From the NCBI RefSeq assembly GCF_014651955.1, contig NZ_BMXW01000004.1, positions 62,001 through 126,000 of the forward strand: a DNA stretch of 64,000 nucleotides, written 5' to 3'. Below the pieces are notes generated by a model. The model had not been told where the DNA came from and did not search any database. It saw nothing but the letters and a program-made list of their open reading frames with translations. Position 1 is the stretch's first letter. Each line of letters opens with the position of its first letter. The stretch comes from Shewanella fodinae. Its GTDB lineage: Bacteria; Pseudomonadota; Gammaproteobacteria; Enterobacterales; Shewanellaceae. The translations under genes and the position numbers were made by a program. Of the stretch, positions 53,902 to 61,961 are shown one piece after another.

Positions 53902-54802
53902 TCCAGTACGCTGGCAGCAGCATTCACAACGTAATTTCTGGCATTCGGCGTTGCTGTTATTGGGAATGGCGGGATTTATAGCGCTGCTGGGCTGGTTATT
54001 GGCTGGCAGCGGCGGCTTATTGCTGTTGCTGTTTGGTGGCCTGCTGTTGTGGGGGCTTCGTCGTTCGATATCGCCGTTGACCGTGATGCGACTGTACCGC
54101 GCTCGTCCGTTAATGCCTCAGCAATTCCCAGCACTGTGGCAGCTGTTGCAGCAGTTGTCTCAACGTGCTGGATTAACGCAGGTGCCGCAACTTTTTCTGC
54201 TTCCTGGATCGTTACTGAATGCTTTTGCCATCGGTAGCCAGCAACGGCCGTTGATTGCCATTACTGAAGGTGCCTTGCAACAGCTTGACTGGCGTGAGTT
54301 AGCCGGCGTGTTAGCGCATGAGATCAGCCATATTCGTAGCAATGATCTGCAAGTGATGGCACTGGCGGATACATTGAGCCGTGGGACATCGCTGCTAGCA
54401 ACCATGGGACAGCTATTACTGCTGCTCAATTTGCCACTGATTATGCTGGGGTTTGCCAGCATTAATTGGTGGGCAATCTTGTTACTACTGGTGGCGCCGA
54501 CGCTTAGCGTGCTGGCGCAACTGGCGTTATCCCGTACTCGTGAGTACGATGCGGATTTGAATGCGGTGCAGCTGACCGGTGATGCCGATGGGCTCGCCAG
54601 TGCTCTGGTGCAAATTGAGCAGCAACAGCAAAACTGGTTGCAGCGGTTGTTGCTGCCAGAATCGGTAATGTCCTTGCCATCGGCGCTACGTACCCATCCG
54701 CAGACTCGCGAACGGATCTTACGTTTACAGGCACTCAAACAGCAGCCTTGGTTTCAGCAGCATGAAGTGCTATCACCTTTGTGGCACCGACCACGTGATT
54801 AA
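53894..54802 (+). CDS. M48-family membrane zinc metalloprotease
   Basis: 302 residues. Two membrane helices near the N-terminus (LLLLGMAGFIALLGWLLAG and GGLLLLLFGGLLLWGL), the zinc site HEISHIRSND with second ligand region ALSRTREYDADLNAVQLTG, and another hydrophobic hairpin between them (about 170-215). The pattern is that of HtpX/M48 quality-control proteases of the inner membrane. ATG at 53894 overlaps the cbpM stop by eight bases, which ties it to the chaperone operon; the ORF is open earlier but that part is cbpM sequence read out of frame. Confidence 0.88.
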   Translation: MIDPVRWQQHSQRNFWHSALLLLGMAGFIALLGWLLAGSGGLLLLLFGGLLLWGLRRSISPLTVMRLYRARPLMPQQFPALWQLLQQLSQRAGLTQVPQLFLLPGSLLNAFAIGSQQRPLIAITEGALQQLDWRELAGVLAHEISHIRSNDLQVMALADTLSRGTSLLATMGQLLLLLNLPLIMLGFASINWWAILLLLVAPTLSVLAQLALSRTREYDADLNAVQLTGDADGLASALVQIEQQQQNWLQRLLLPESVMSLPSALRTHPQTRERILRLQALKQQPWFQQHEVLSPLWHRPRD

Positions 54803-54962
54803 CTGTTATCTAAACCGCGGCGGTTAGTGGTGACTCAATCAATCGTATTTTTCTAATTAAATGTGTAACAAATTTGATACAAATCAGATAAACGACATAT
54901 TTATCGTGCAAGACTCTACCTTCACATCTGTGTTACGCAAAACGGCCTGTGGAGGATACAAC

Positions 54963-55949
54963 ATGAGTTATAGGCATTGGCTAACCATGTCAGCATGTGC
55001 ATTACTGGCAGCTTGTGGTGGTAGCAGCAGCGATCCGGCCCCAACCCCGCAACCCACCGAAACCGGTAAATTATCATTGGCGGTCTCTGATGCGCCAATG
55101 AGCGGAGTTACTGCCGTTGGGCTACATCTACACGAATTGGTGATGACCGACGGCAATGGCGTGGAACACCGTTATTCATTAGGTGATATGACCATGAATT
55201 TGCTGGATTATCCTGGTAAACTCAGTCACACCGTGGTTGATAATATGGATGTGCCTGTCGGTAGCTACCATAACGTTTACATGACCGTGGTCCAGGGCGA
55301 TGGCAACAATGGTTGTTATGTGGAAGATGGGCAGGGGCGTCATGCCTTGCAGGTACAAGACGGTCAATTACCACTGATGGACTTCAGCGTGGCGTCTGGT
55401 CAGCACTACGGTTACACCATGGAAGTGGATCTGTATCTGGGGCTGCAACACGACAACCAGTACGACTACAGCTTGAACCACGATGGCATGTGGGCGGTCA
55501 ACAACATGTCAATGGGGCATTTGTTAGGTGAGATGGACCCGCAATGGGTGGCGCAATGCGAGGCCGACAATGCGGCTTTGGCACCCGTGGGCAGCGTATT
55601 TACTCATCTGGCATATCTTTACCCAGCAACTGTGACTAGCATGAGCCAGATGGCGGATGTGTCTGCAACCCCGGCAGCTGGCCGTACTGCGCCGATAGCG
55701 GTGGCACCGCTGCGCCAAGATGACCAGGGCAATTGGTACTTTGGCATGGGCTTTTTACCTGCTGGGACTTACCGGGTCGGTTATAGCTGTTTAGGCCATC
55801 TGGATGATCCACAAGTGGATGATACGACGAACGGCTCCTTTAGCATGTATGCTGATGCTGGCAGTGTCACCATCGATGCCGGAACGACTGGCGGTACCGA
55901 AACCGTCCATCGCTGTGGTATGGGCAATAGCGGGCATCACGGCGGATAA
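54963..55949 (+). CDS. DUF4382-type lipoprotein
   Basis: 328 residues. Lipobox LAAC (Cys18). The first half (about 37-180) reads like DUF4382: GKLSLAVSDAPMSGVTAVGLHLHELVM, PVGSYHNVYMTVVQG. A carbohydrate or ligand-binding role is presumed for the family but not proven. The second half has HGMWAVNN-type and GFLPAGTYRVGYSC blocks and the C-terminus is Gly/His-rich (MGNSGHHGG), which could bind metal. GGAGG lies 11 bases before ATG 54963, so the longer frame to 54861 is rejected. Single gene with its own terminator. Confidence 0.85.
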   Translation: MSYRHWLTMSACALLAACGGSSSDPAPTPQPTETGKLSLAVSDAPMSGVTAVGLHLHELVMTDGNGVEHRYSLGDMTMNLLDYPGKLSHTVVDNMDVPVGSYHNVYMTVVQGDGNNGCYVEDGQGRHALQVQDGQLPLMDFSVASGQHYGYTMEVDLYLGLQHDNQYDYSLNHDGMWAVNNMSMGHLLGEMDPQWVAQCEADNAALAPVGSVFTHLAYLYPATVTSMSQMADVSATPAAGRTAPIAVAPLRQDDQGNWYFGMGFLPAGTYRVGYSCLGHLDDPQVDDTTNGSFSMYADAGSVTIDAGTTGGTETVHRCGMGNSGHHGG

Positions 55950-55967
55950 CCTTTGCAGTTACGCTGG

Positions 55968-55994
55968 AAGCACAGCATTAGCTGTGCTTTTTTT
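55968..55994 (+). terminator. Terminator of the DUF4382 lipoprotein gene
   Basis: AAGCACAGC-ATTA-GCTGTGCTT followed by a T-run. It may also serve the converging DUF3137 gene. Confidence 0.9.
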
Positions 55995-56007
55995 GTGCAA
56001 AGTACGC

Positions 56008-57069
56008 TCAGAAGTTGTTGTCGTTATACACCAGCAACTGATGGATGGTGTGCAGGGCTGCATCCAGTTTTACCAGACGGGTTTGTTGTTGCAGTAAGCT
56101 GAGAAATGCCTGCGCGTCTTCTAGCCCTAGCGGGCAAGGGACATTGGCAAAATCGCTGTCGGCCACCGTTAGACACAACTCGGCTTGTGAGTTGAACTCC
56201 AGATTGAGTTTACGCAGTTTTTGCCCTAACTGCTGAAGTTGTTCGACCACGGCGGGTTTGAAAAATTTGGCCGCTGTCATTTCTGACCCGGCTAACACTT
56301 TGAATTGTTTGCGAAACTCCAGCGATGCCGGTTCCCATTTTATGCCACGTTGGCCACTATTGCTGTAACCGAGGATGTTGAGATCGCGGGTAAAACCAAA
56401 GGACATTATGACGCCATATCGGTGGTAATGGCTGTAGGTAGTGCGGGTGTGACTGCGGCCTTTGCTATCAGTGGTGGTAGTCGTGTGTTTATCCACGTAA
56501 TGAAAATCGAACAGCTGATAGTCAAACTGATGCTGTTCACCCTGATAATGCCCTTGGCATAACCAGTCAATGCTGCGCTTATGGTTGCCGCGATTGAACT
56601 CAAAAAAACGCCGCTCAAATTCACGGGCTTTGGCTTCTGGCTGACAGGATAATTCTTGTAATTGATTATCTAACAACAGATTTTTATGCCAGATGGAATC
56701 GACCAGTCCCTTGAGCCGTTGATAGCGGGAGAGCAACAACCAGATACCGATAACCGTTAGCAGTACAAATGGTGACCAGGGGCCAAAGGGGAGTTGATAT
56801 AGCGGACGCACGAGCCACCACAGGCCATTCAACATTTCAGGCGGCAAGGCATTGAGCTGACCACTGTCCAGCAGCCATAGTAGCAGCATGAGCAGCAGTC
56901 CGCCAAGCGTCATGCTCCAGGGCCAACGGTTGTTGTAGCGGATCGGCCCGTGAAAATTGAGTGCCGGTTGCAAGAGGGCATACAGGCTAGTTTCATCATC
57001 AACGCCAGCGAGTGATTGCTTCATGCTCCGTAGTAGCTGATCGATTTTTTGGTTATTAGAGGTGGTCAT
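56008..57069 (-). CDS. DUF3137 membrane protein
   Basis: 353 residues. Two membrane helices (about 50-68 and 98-113) with a cytosolic C-terminal domain of DUF3137 type (FERRFFEFNRGNHKRSIDWLCQGHYQGEQHQFDYQLFDFHYV-type block, then SHYHRYGVIMSF). The gene follows a LemA-family gene on the same strand, and DUF3137/LemA pairs recur in many bacteria; the pair may act in envelope or protein-quality functions, but no activity is known. The stop-to-start gap to LemA is 101 bases. Confidence 0.82.
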   Translation of the reverse strand: MTTSNNQKIDQLLRSMKQSLAGVDDETSLYALLQPALNFHGPIRYNNRWPWSMTLGGLLLMLLLWLLDSGQLNALPPEMLNGLWWLVRPLYQLPFGPWSPFVLLTVIGIWLLLSRYQRLKGLVDSIWHKNLLLDNQLQELSCQPEAKAREFERRFFEFNRGNHKRSIDWLCQGHYQGEQHQFDYQLFDFHYVDKHTTTTTDSKGRSHTRTTYSHYHRYGVIMSFGFTRDLNILGYSNSGQRGIKWEPASLEFRKQFKVLAGSEMTAAKFFKPAVVEQLQQLGQKLRKLNLEFNSQAELCLTVADSDFANVPCPLGLEDAQAFLSLLQQQTRLVKLDAALHTIHQLLVYNDNNF

Positions 57070-57170
57070 GGTGGTGATTAGTCAGACGTATGGCCTGATC
57101 CTGCAGATAAGCGAAACACTGGCCAGCACAGCGCTGGCCACAGGATAACGATGGGAAAATCATCACAATC

Positions 57171-57740
57171 TCAAAAATTGGGCTTATATTCGAATCCAGC
57201 TGATGCTTCGCTGTCATCGAAAGTGTCTAGCCGATGCTTGTGCGTAAACATGTTGTTTACCATGCTGTTGGGAAACACCTCAATGCCGGTGTTGAACAGT
57301 TCCACATTACGGTTAAAGATGCGTACTGCCGCGCCGATGTTTTCTTGCTGCTCGGTGATTTCATGCATCAGTTTGCTAAACAGTTCATTGGCCTTTAACT
57401 CCGGGTAGGCCTCAACAGCAATATTTAATCCCTTCACGACCTCGCTCATATGGCCTTCAGCTTTAGCCAAGCTTTTAGTGTCAATGGTGTCACTGGAAAG
57501 CGCTGCCAAGGAACTGCGCAGTGCGGTGACTTTTTCCAGCAAGCTTTTTTCATATTCACTGTACTGCGCCGCAACTTGCTCCAGCGATGGCAGAATCTTG
57601 TTCTTTTGTCGCTCTTGCGCAATGACATCGCTCCAAGCGCGCTGCGTGGCGTTATAACGGCCAATAATACTATTGTGGATCACGATAACTGCCAGCACTG
57701 CTGCCGCAAGTAAAATGACTAACACGAGCAGAGAACTCAT
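57171..57740 (-). CDS. lemA: LemA family protein
   Basis: 189 residues. One N-terminal membrane helix (LLVLVILLAAAVLAVIVIHNS), then the LemA coiled four-helix domain: NSIIGRYNATQRAWSDVIAQERQKNKILPSLEQVA, AEGHMSEVVKGLNIAVEAYPELKANELF and the C-terminal RIFNRNVELFNTGIEVFPNSMV, where the conserved N-x-x-V-x-x-(F/Y)N pattern is seen. The role is unknown. The next gene on this strand, with 101 bases between, is DUF3137, a usual partner. Confidence 0.92.
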   Translation of the reverse strand: MSSLLVLVILLAAAVLAVIVIHNSIIGRYNATQRAWSDVIAQERQKNKILPSLEQVAAQYSEYEKSLLEKVTALRSSLAALSSDTIDTKSLAKAEGHMSEVVKGLNIAVEAYPELKANELFSKLMHEITEQQENIGAAVRIFNRNVELFNTGIEVFPNSMVNNMFTHKHRLDTFDDSEASAGFEYKPNF

Positions 57741-57902
57741 TTTCTTTCCTTAAAAATGTAGAGGTCACAACTGCAGCTTACTGTAGCAGATTGCACGTCA
57801 ATTATTGAATCGGTATTCACTAACATATTGAATCTCTTCTATTGTAGCGATAGTTTAAGCAAGAGAAGCCGTTACAGCACAAAATATCAGGGAGTCGATA
57901 CC

Positions 57903-58415
57903 ATGTTAACTACTGTGCCGTCAAAGACGCCGGGAGCCGAAATCTTACTGGTGCAGTCGCGTTGGCAAAATATCTGTTATCGCGGTGCATGGCTGCTGGA
58001 AAAGTTCTGGCTAATGTTATTCGGGGCAGTGACTGTCGTGTGTTGGCATTACCCGCTGTTTTTGTTGCTAACATGGGTGCTCCCAGCAGCCAGCATACTG
58101 GTGTTGTTTGGCGTCATCACGCTCTGGCTGATGCTGTTTAACCGCGGTGATGGCAAGCTGATAGAGTTTGGCGTGCGTCTGGATAATGCCGGTATCTGTA
58201 TTATTCGCTATGGTGAACCGCAATTTATTGCCTGGTCGGAACTGCAAGCATATCGCCTCGAACCCGGCTTATGCTGGCCTCGGAAATTTCAACTTAAACT
58301 CCGCGATGATAGCGTGGTGGAATTTGGTTACTTGTGCTTGTCTAAACGCCAACGCCAGCAGTTGTGTCACAAGTTGTCTTGCCGCTTGGGGCAACCACTA
58401 GACAGTTTATCTTAG
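57903..58415 (+). CDS. Small membrane protein of unknown function
   Basis: 170 residues with two adjacent membrane helices (about 42-85, YRGAWLLEKFWLMLFGAVTVV and LFLLLTWVLPAASILVLFGVITLWLMLF-type stretch) and a soluble C-terminal half (WSELQAYRLEPGLCWPRKFQLKLRDDSVVEFGYL) that looks like a small beta domain, similar in outline to DUF2244 or bPH-like membrane proteins. GGGAG precedes ATG 57903. Nothing shows its function; the signal peptidase gene follows after 89 bases on the same strand. Confidence 0.7.
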   Translation: MLTTVPSKTPGAEILLVQSRWQNICYRGAWLLEKFWLMLFGAVTVVCWHYPLFLLLTWVLPAASILVLFGVITLWLMLFNRGDGKLIEFGVRLDNAGICIIRYGEPQFIAWSELQAYRLEPGLCWPRKFQLKLRDDSVVEFGYLCLSKRQRQQLCHKLSCRLGQPLDSLS

Positions 58416-58504
58416 GTTAGATTGAACCCAGTCACGAGCCAATGGTCAGACACTTCAACAACCGTTAATGGTACTGCCTGCCAATTGACAGGAGGAACTA
58501 CACT

Positions 58505-59155
58505 ATGCGCAATTTGGTCGGTAAATTGCTACGCGAGAATCGCTCGTTACTACTGTTCATTTTGCTGATGTCGGTGTTCCGCAGCGCTGTTGCGGACTGG
58601 AATACCGTACCCACCGGTTCAATGAAACCCACCATTGTTGAGGGTGATAGGATTCTGGTGGACAAAGCAGCCTATGATATCCGTCTGCCCTTTACCCATA
58701 TCTCGCTTGTAAAACTGGCCGACCCGCAGCGTGGCGACATTATTGTGTTTGACTCGGCGGCCGCAGGTAAAAAGCTGGTTAAGCGCGTGGTTGCCGTTCC
58801 TGGCGATGTGGTGGCGATGGATCATAACCGTGTGTACCTTAACGGTAAGGCACTCAGTTATCATGCGCTCAATGGCGATAACACCACCACTGATGTGCAA
58901 GAAGACTTGGCGGGCATCAAACATCTGATCCGCATCCACAATGATGGCTCTACACTGTCTAGCTTCCCGGCGGTGACTGTGCCAGCTGGCTATTATCTAG
59001 CGCTCGGTGATAACCGCGATAACAGCGCTGATTCCCGGGTTATCGGTTTTATTCCGCGACAGGAGATTGTTGGACGTAGCCGTAGCGTGGTGATGTCACT
59101 GAACTACGATAATTACTATCTGCCACGGCCAGAGCGCTTCTGGCATACGCTTTGA
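58505..59155 (+). CDS. lepB: Type I signal peptidase (second LepB-like)
   Basis: 216 residues. N-terminal membrane anchor (SLLLFILLMSVFRSAVADW), then catalytic Ser in TGSMKPT (about 38-44), catalytic Lys in KRVVAVPGD (about 98), and the C-terminal GDNRDNSADSR box. It has only one anchor and is shorter than E. coli LepB (324), and lacks the usual lepA-rnc context, so it is probably an extra signal peptidase. AGGAGG precedes the ATG. Substrates are unknown; the small membrane protein upstream on the same strand may be co-transcribed. Confidence 0.9.
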   Translation: MRNLVGKLLRENRSLLLFILLMSVFRSAVADWNTVPTGSMKPTIVEGDRILVDKAAYDIRLPFTHISLVKLADPQRGDIIVFDSAAAGKKLVKRVVAVPGDVVAMDHNRVYLNGKALSYHALNGDNTTTDVQEDLAGIKHLIRIHNDGSTLSSFPAVTVPAGYYLALGDNRDNSADSRVIGFIPRQEIVGRSRSVVMSLNYDNYYLPRPERFWHTL

Positions 59156-59330
59156 GGCATTGGTGGTTTCAGTCATTTGCTGATAAATCACACAGGTGCC
59201 ACGCCAACATTATGTCTTTAGACGTTGATGGTGATTCACTGGCGTTATCACCACCAACGTTGAGCTTACAACCTTGTGTCGGGAGCCTGTGTCAGCCACT
59301 GCGGCGTGGTGTCTCAGGCTGTATCAACCG

Positions 59331-61529
59331 TTAAAACTTGTACTTAAGTGACAAGGTCACATTCCTTGGCTCCGCGTAGGCGAGTTGGGTGTAGAAGCCA
59401 ATCTGGCTGTAATAGGTTTTATCGAACAGGTTGTCGATATTTAACTGGGCTGACAGATTCGAATTGATGTCATAGCGCGCCATCAAATTTACCAGCGCGT
59501 AGGCACCCTGAGTTACACGTTCGTTCATTCCCGTCCCTTCATTCGTAACATCGGTATAGCTCTCACCTTCCCAGTTAACACCGCCGCCGACAGTTAAGCC
59601 TTGCCAATGATAGGTCGTAAATAGACGGAATAGTTTGTTAGGGAAGCGGGTGTTTACTGCATTGGATTCACCATCGCCATTTTGTTCAGACGCGTCAAAC
59701 TGGGTGTAGTTAGCGCTGATTTTCCAGTTGTCGGTGATATCGCCCACCATCTCCAGCTCGAAGCCTTTGCTGGTAACCCCTTTCGCTGCTCGGTAGGCAA
59801 TGAGTTGTTCGTCAGTGGGGATAAAATCAGTGTCTTCGACAGCGTAATTTTCCTGCTCGGTGCGAAACAGCGTGACAGTAAAATGTAAGGCATCATCAAA
59901 AAACTGACTTTTAACGCCGGCCTCGTAGTTAATGCCTGTCAGCGGATCCAAATAACTGCCTTTGGCATCCTTGGCGTCCTGAGGCTGAAATATTTCGGTG
60001 TAACTGGCGTACAGTGTGTAGTTTTCCGTCAAATCGTAGAGGGCACCAAAATAAGGCACCACCACTCCGTTGTTGCCGTAACTATCATCTGTCAGATGGT
60101 CAACACGTTCCCAGTCGGCGATACGGCTACCCGCAATGACCTTGAAATCGTCAGTGAGCCATAGCCTAGTCGCCAAATAATATCCGGTTTGCTTGGTCGA
60201 TTCCTTTTGAAAAGGTGAGCGATTATCCCAACTCGGTTCCGCGTAATTACCATCCCATTCAAAAAAGTTGCCCACATCGGCCGCGTTGCTGTAAGTGTAA
60301 TTGTAGTAATCAAAATCCTGCTTACTGTGGGTGATACCCAACACCAGCTCGTGCTCGCGGCCCAAGAGTGCGTACTGCCCGGTTAAACGGACACCAAAAT
60401 CATCCTGCACACGTTTATTATCATAGCGGGCAGGCGATGCTCCCATCCCCATGCCGGTTTCACGGTCTGGTAAGCCATACAGGTACAGCAGCTTCATATC
60501 TGAGCTACTTTGCGTGCGATTGTAATTGAAGCGGGCGGCCCAATGGTCATTGAATTGATGTTTAAGATTCACAAAGTAGGTTTTATGCTTGGTTGCCCAT
60601 GAGGTCCAGTTGGCCCCCACGGTTTTAGAGCGATCCCAGTCGGTACGACTGCCATCGCTAAAGAAAATCGGCAGTCCACCCCATTGTGACGCGGTGGGAT
60701 CGTTATCTTGATAACTGGCCCCCACACTCAGCAGTGTCTGCTCGGTTATATCCGCATCCACCACACCATAAAGCACCGATTTTTTATTACCAGCGTAGTC
60801 CACGTAAGAATCGCCGTCTTCATAGACCATCACGGTACGGCCGCGAATGGAGCCGGATTCATTCAGTGCATTACTTAAATCTACTTCCGCGTGATAGGTA
60901 TTCCAGCGGCTGGCACTGACCGATGCGTAACCATCAAACACTGCACTATCGGCATGTTTACGTACTAGATTAATGGATGCCGACGGTTGCCCGGCACCGG
61001 TTAACAAGCCGGTGGCGCCACGCACAATTTCTACACGCTCATAAAGTGCGGTATCGGTTTGGGTTTCACCTGCACTTGAACCACCTGACCAGTTCACCGG
61101 AATACCATCAATTTGATAGTTATCAATGTCAAAACCGCGTGAGGAAAAGGAGTTGCGGGAACTGTCAAAGGCTCGCGATGAAACACCAGCGGCACTATTG
61201 ACAACATCGGTGAGTGAACCCAGCCCTAAATCAATAATCTGTTGATCGGTGATAATACTGACGGACTGTGGGGTTTCCTGTAAGGTCAGTCCCAGGCCTG
61301 TGGCGGTATCCAACTTGTCATTAACGATGTATTTCCCTTCTACCAGTACCACTTCAATATCTTTCTGTTTATCCTCCCGTTGCTCCTTATCTGGCTGTTG
61401 TCCGACCGCCAGATTACTGCTGAGCAATAGCGAAATGGCAAACGCAACAAGAGAAAGCTTATGGGGGAATTTGCATGTAATAGAATGATGACTCATAGCA
61501 TCTGATGTTTTAGCACAAGTTTTATCCAT
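59331..61529 (-). CDS. TonB-dependent siderophore receptor
   Basis: 732 residues. Long leader with a membrane-type signal (LSLVAFAISLLLSSNLAVG-QQ). Plug: TLQETPQSVSIITDQQI, GFDIDNYQIDGIPVN, RGATGLLTGAGQPSASINLVRK-type region. The barrel has the FpvA/FhuE layout and ends in LSLKYKF. I chose ATG at 61529 because AGGAAAG sits five bases upstream; the frame is open to 61583. A Fur box lies 130 bases upstream. A catecholate or hydroxamate ligand cannot be decided. Confidence 0.93.
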   Translation of the reverse strand: MDKTCAKTSDAMSHHSITCKFPHKLSLVAFAISLLLSSNLAVGQQPDKEQREDKQKDIEVVLVEGKYIVNDKLDTATGLGLTLQETPQSVSIITDQQIIDLGLGSLTDVVNSAAGVSSRAFDSSRNSFSSRGFDIDNYQIDGIPVNWSGGSSAGETQTDTALYERVEIVRGATGLLTGAGQPSASINLVRKHADSAVFDGYASVSASRWNTYHAEVDLSNALNESGSIRGRTVMVYEDGDSYVDYAGNKKSVLYGVVDADITEQTLLSVGASYQDNDPTASQWGGLPIFFSDGSRTDWDRSKTVGANWTSWATKHKTYFVNLKHQFNDHWAARFNYNRTQSSSDMKLLYLYGLPDRETGMGMGASPARYDNKRVQDDFGVRLTGQYALLGREHELVLGITHSKQDFDYYNYTYSNAADVGNFFEWDGNYAEPSWDNRSPFQKESTKQTGYYLATRLWLTDDFKVIAGSRIADWERVDHLTDDSYGNNGVVVPYFGALYDLTENYTLYASYTEIFQPQDAKDAKGSYLDPLTGINYEAGVKSQFFDDALHFTVTLFRTEQENYAVEDTDFIPTDEQLIAYRAAKGVTSKGFELEMVGDITDNWKISANYTQFDASEQNGDGESNAVNTRFPNKLFRLFTTYHWQGLTVGGGVNWEGESYTDVTNEGTGMNERVTQGAYALVNLMARYDINSNLSAQLNIDNLFDKTYYSQIGFYTQLAYAEPRNVTLSLKYKF

Positions 61530-61657
61530 CGGAACTTTCCTTTCATTACCTGTTTTGTCTGCGTTCATATCCAAATCAATCAAAGAGCAAAATGTGCATT
61601 CAGCTCATTCACCTGGATTATCAAGGAGCAAATCATACACAATATTAAATAAATATT

Positions 61658-61676
61658 AATGATAATTATTATCATT
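61658..61676. promoter_or_regulatory. Fur box upstream of the siderophore receptor at 61529
   Basis: AATGATAAT-T-ATTATCATT is a perfect 9-1-9 palindrome and a very close match to the Fur consensus. It lies 129 bases before the receptor start. No other genes are in 61677-61905. Confidence 0.9.
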
Positions 61677-61905
61677 TGTGATCATTGTCCAGGTTATCGC
61701 ATCTGAGGTGTCACAAGGGCGTTGGCTAGGTCTTATGGCGGTAATGATTCATGACCAGCGGCCGAATAACACTGTCGGGCGATGGTGGGCGCCACGAGAT
61801 TCGTCCTGGTCCTCAAAGCTGATAGATATGTTTTGCGCTAAGGGCTTGAGGTTTTGCCTGATGGTGAAAAAGAATGAATGCTTTCATATCGGCTGTGGGG
61901 TAAAT

Positions 61906-61938
61906 AAAAAGCCGCCGATTGATGATGCGGCGGCTTTG
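61906..61938. terminator. Terminator of the last TonB receptor
   Basis: AAAGCCGCCG and CGGCGGCTTT with a ten-base loop and flanking A-run lie just past the stop of the minus-strand receptor. Confidence 0.85.
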
Positions 61939-61961
61939 CTATGGTCAGTGAGTTTGGTGTT

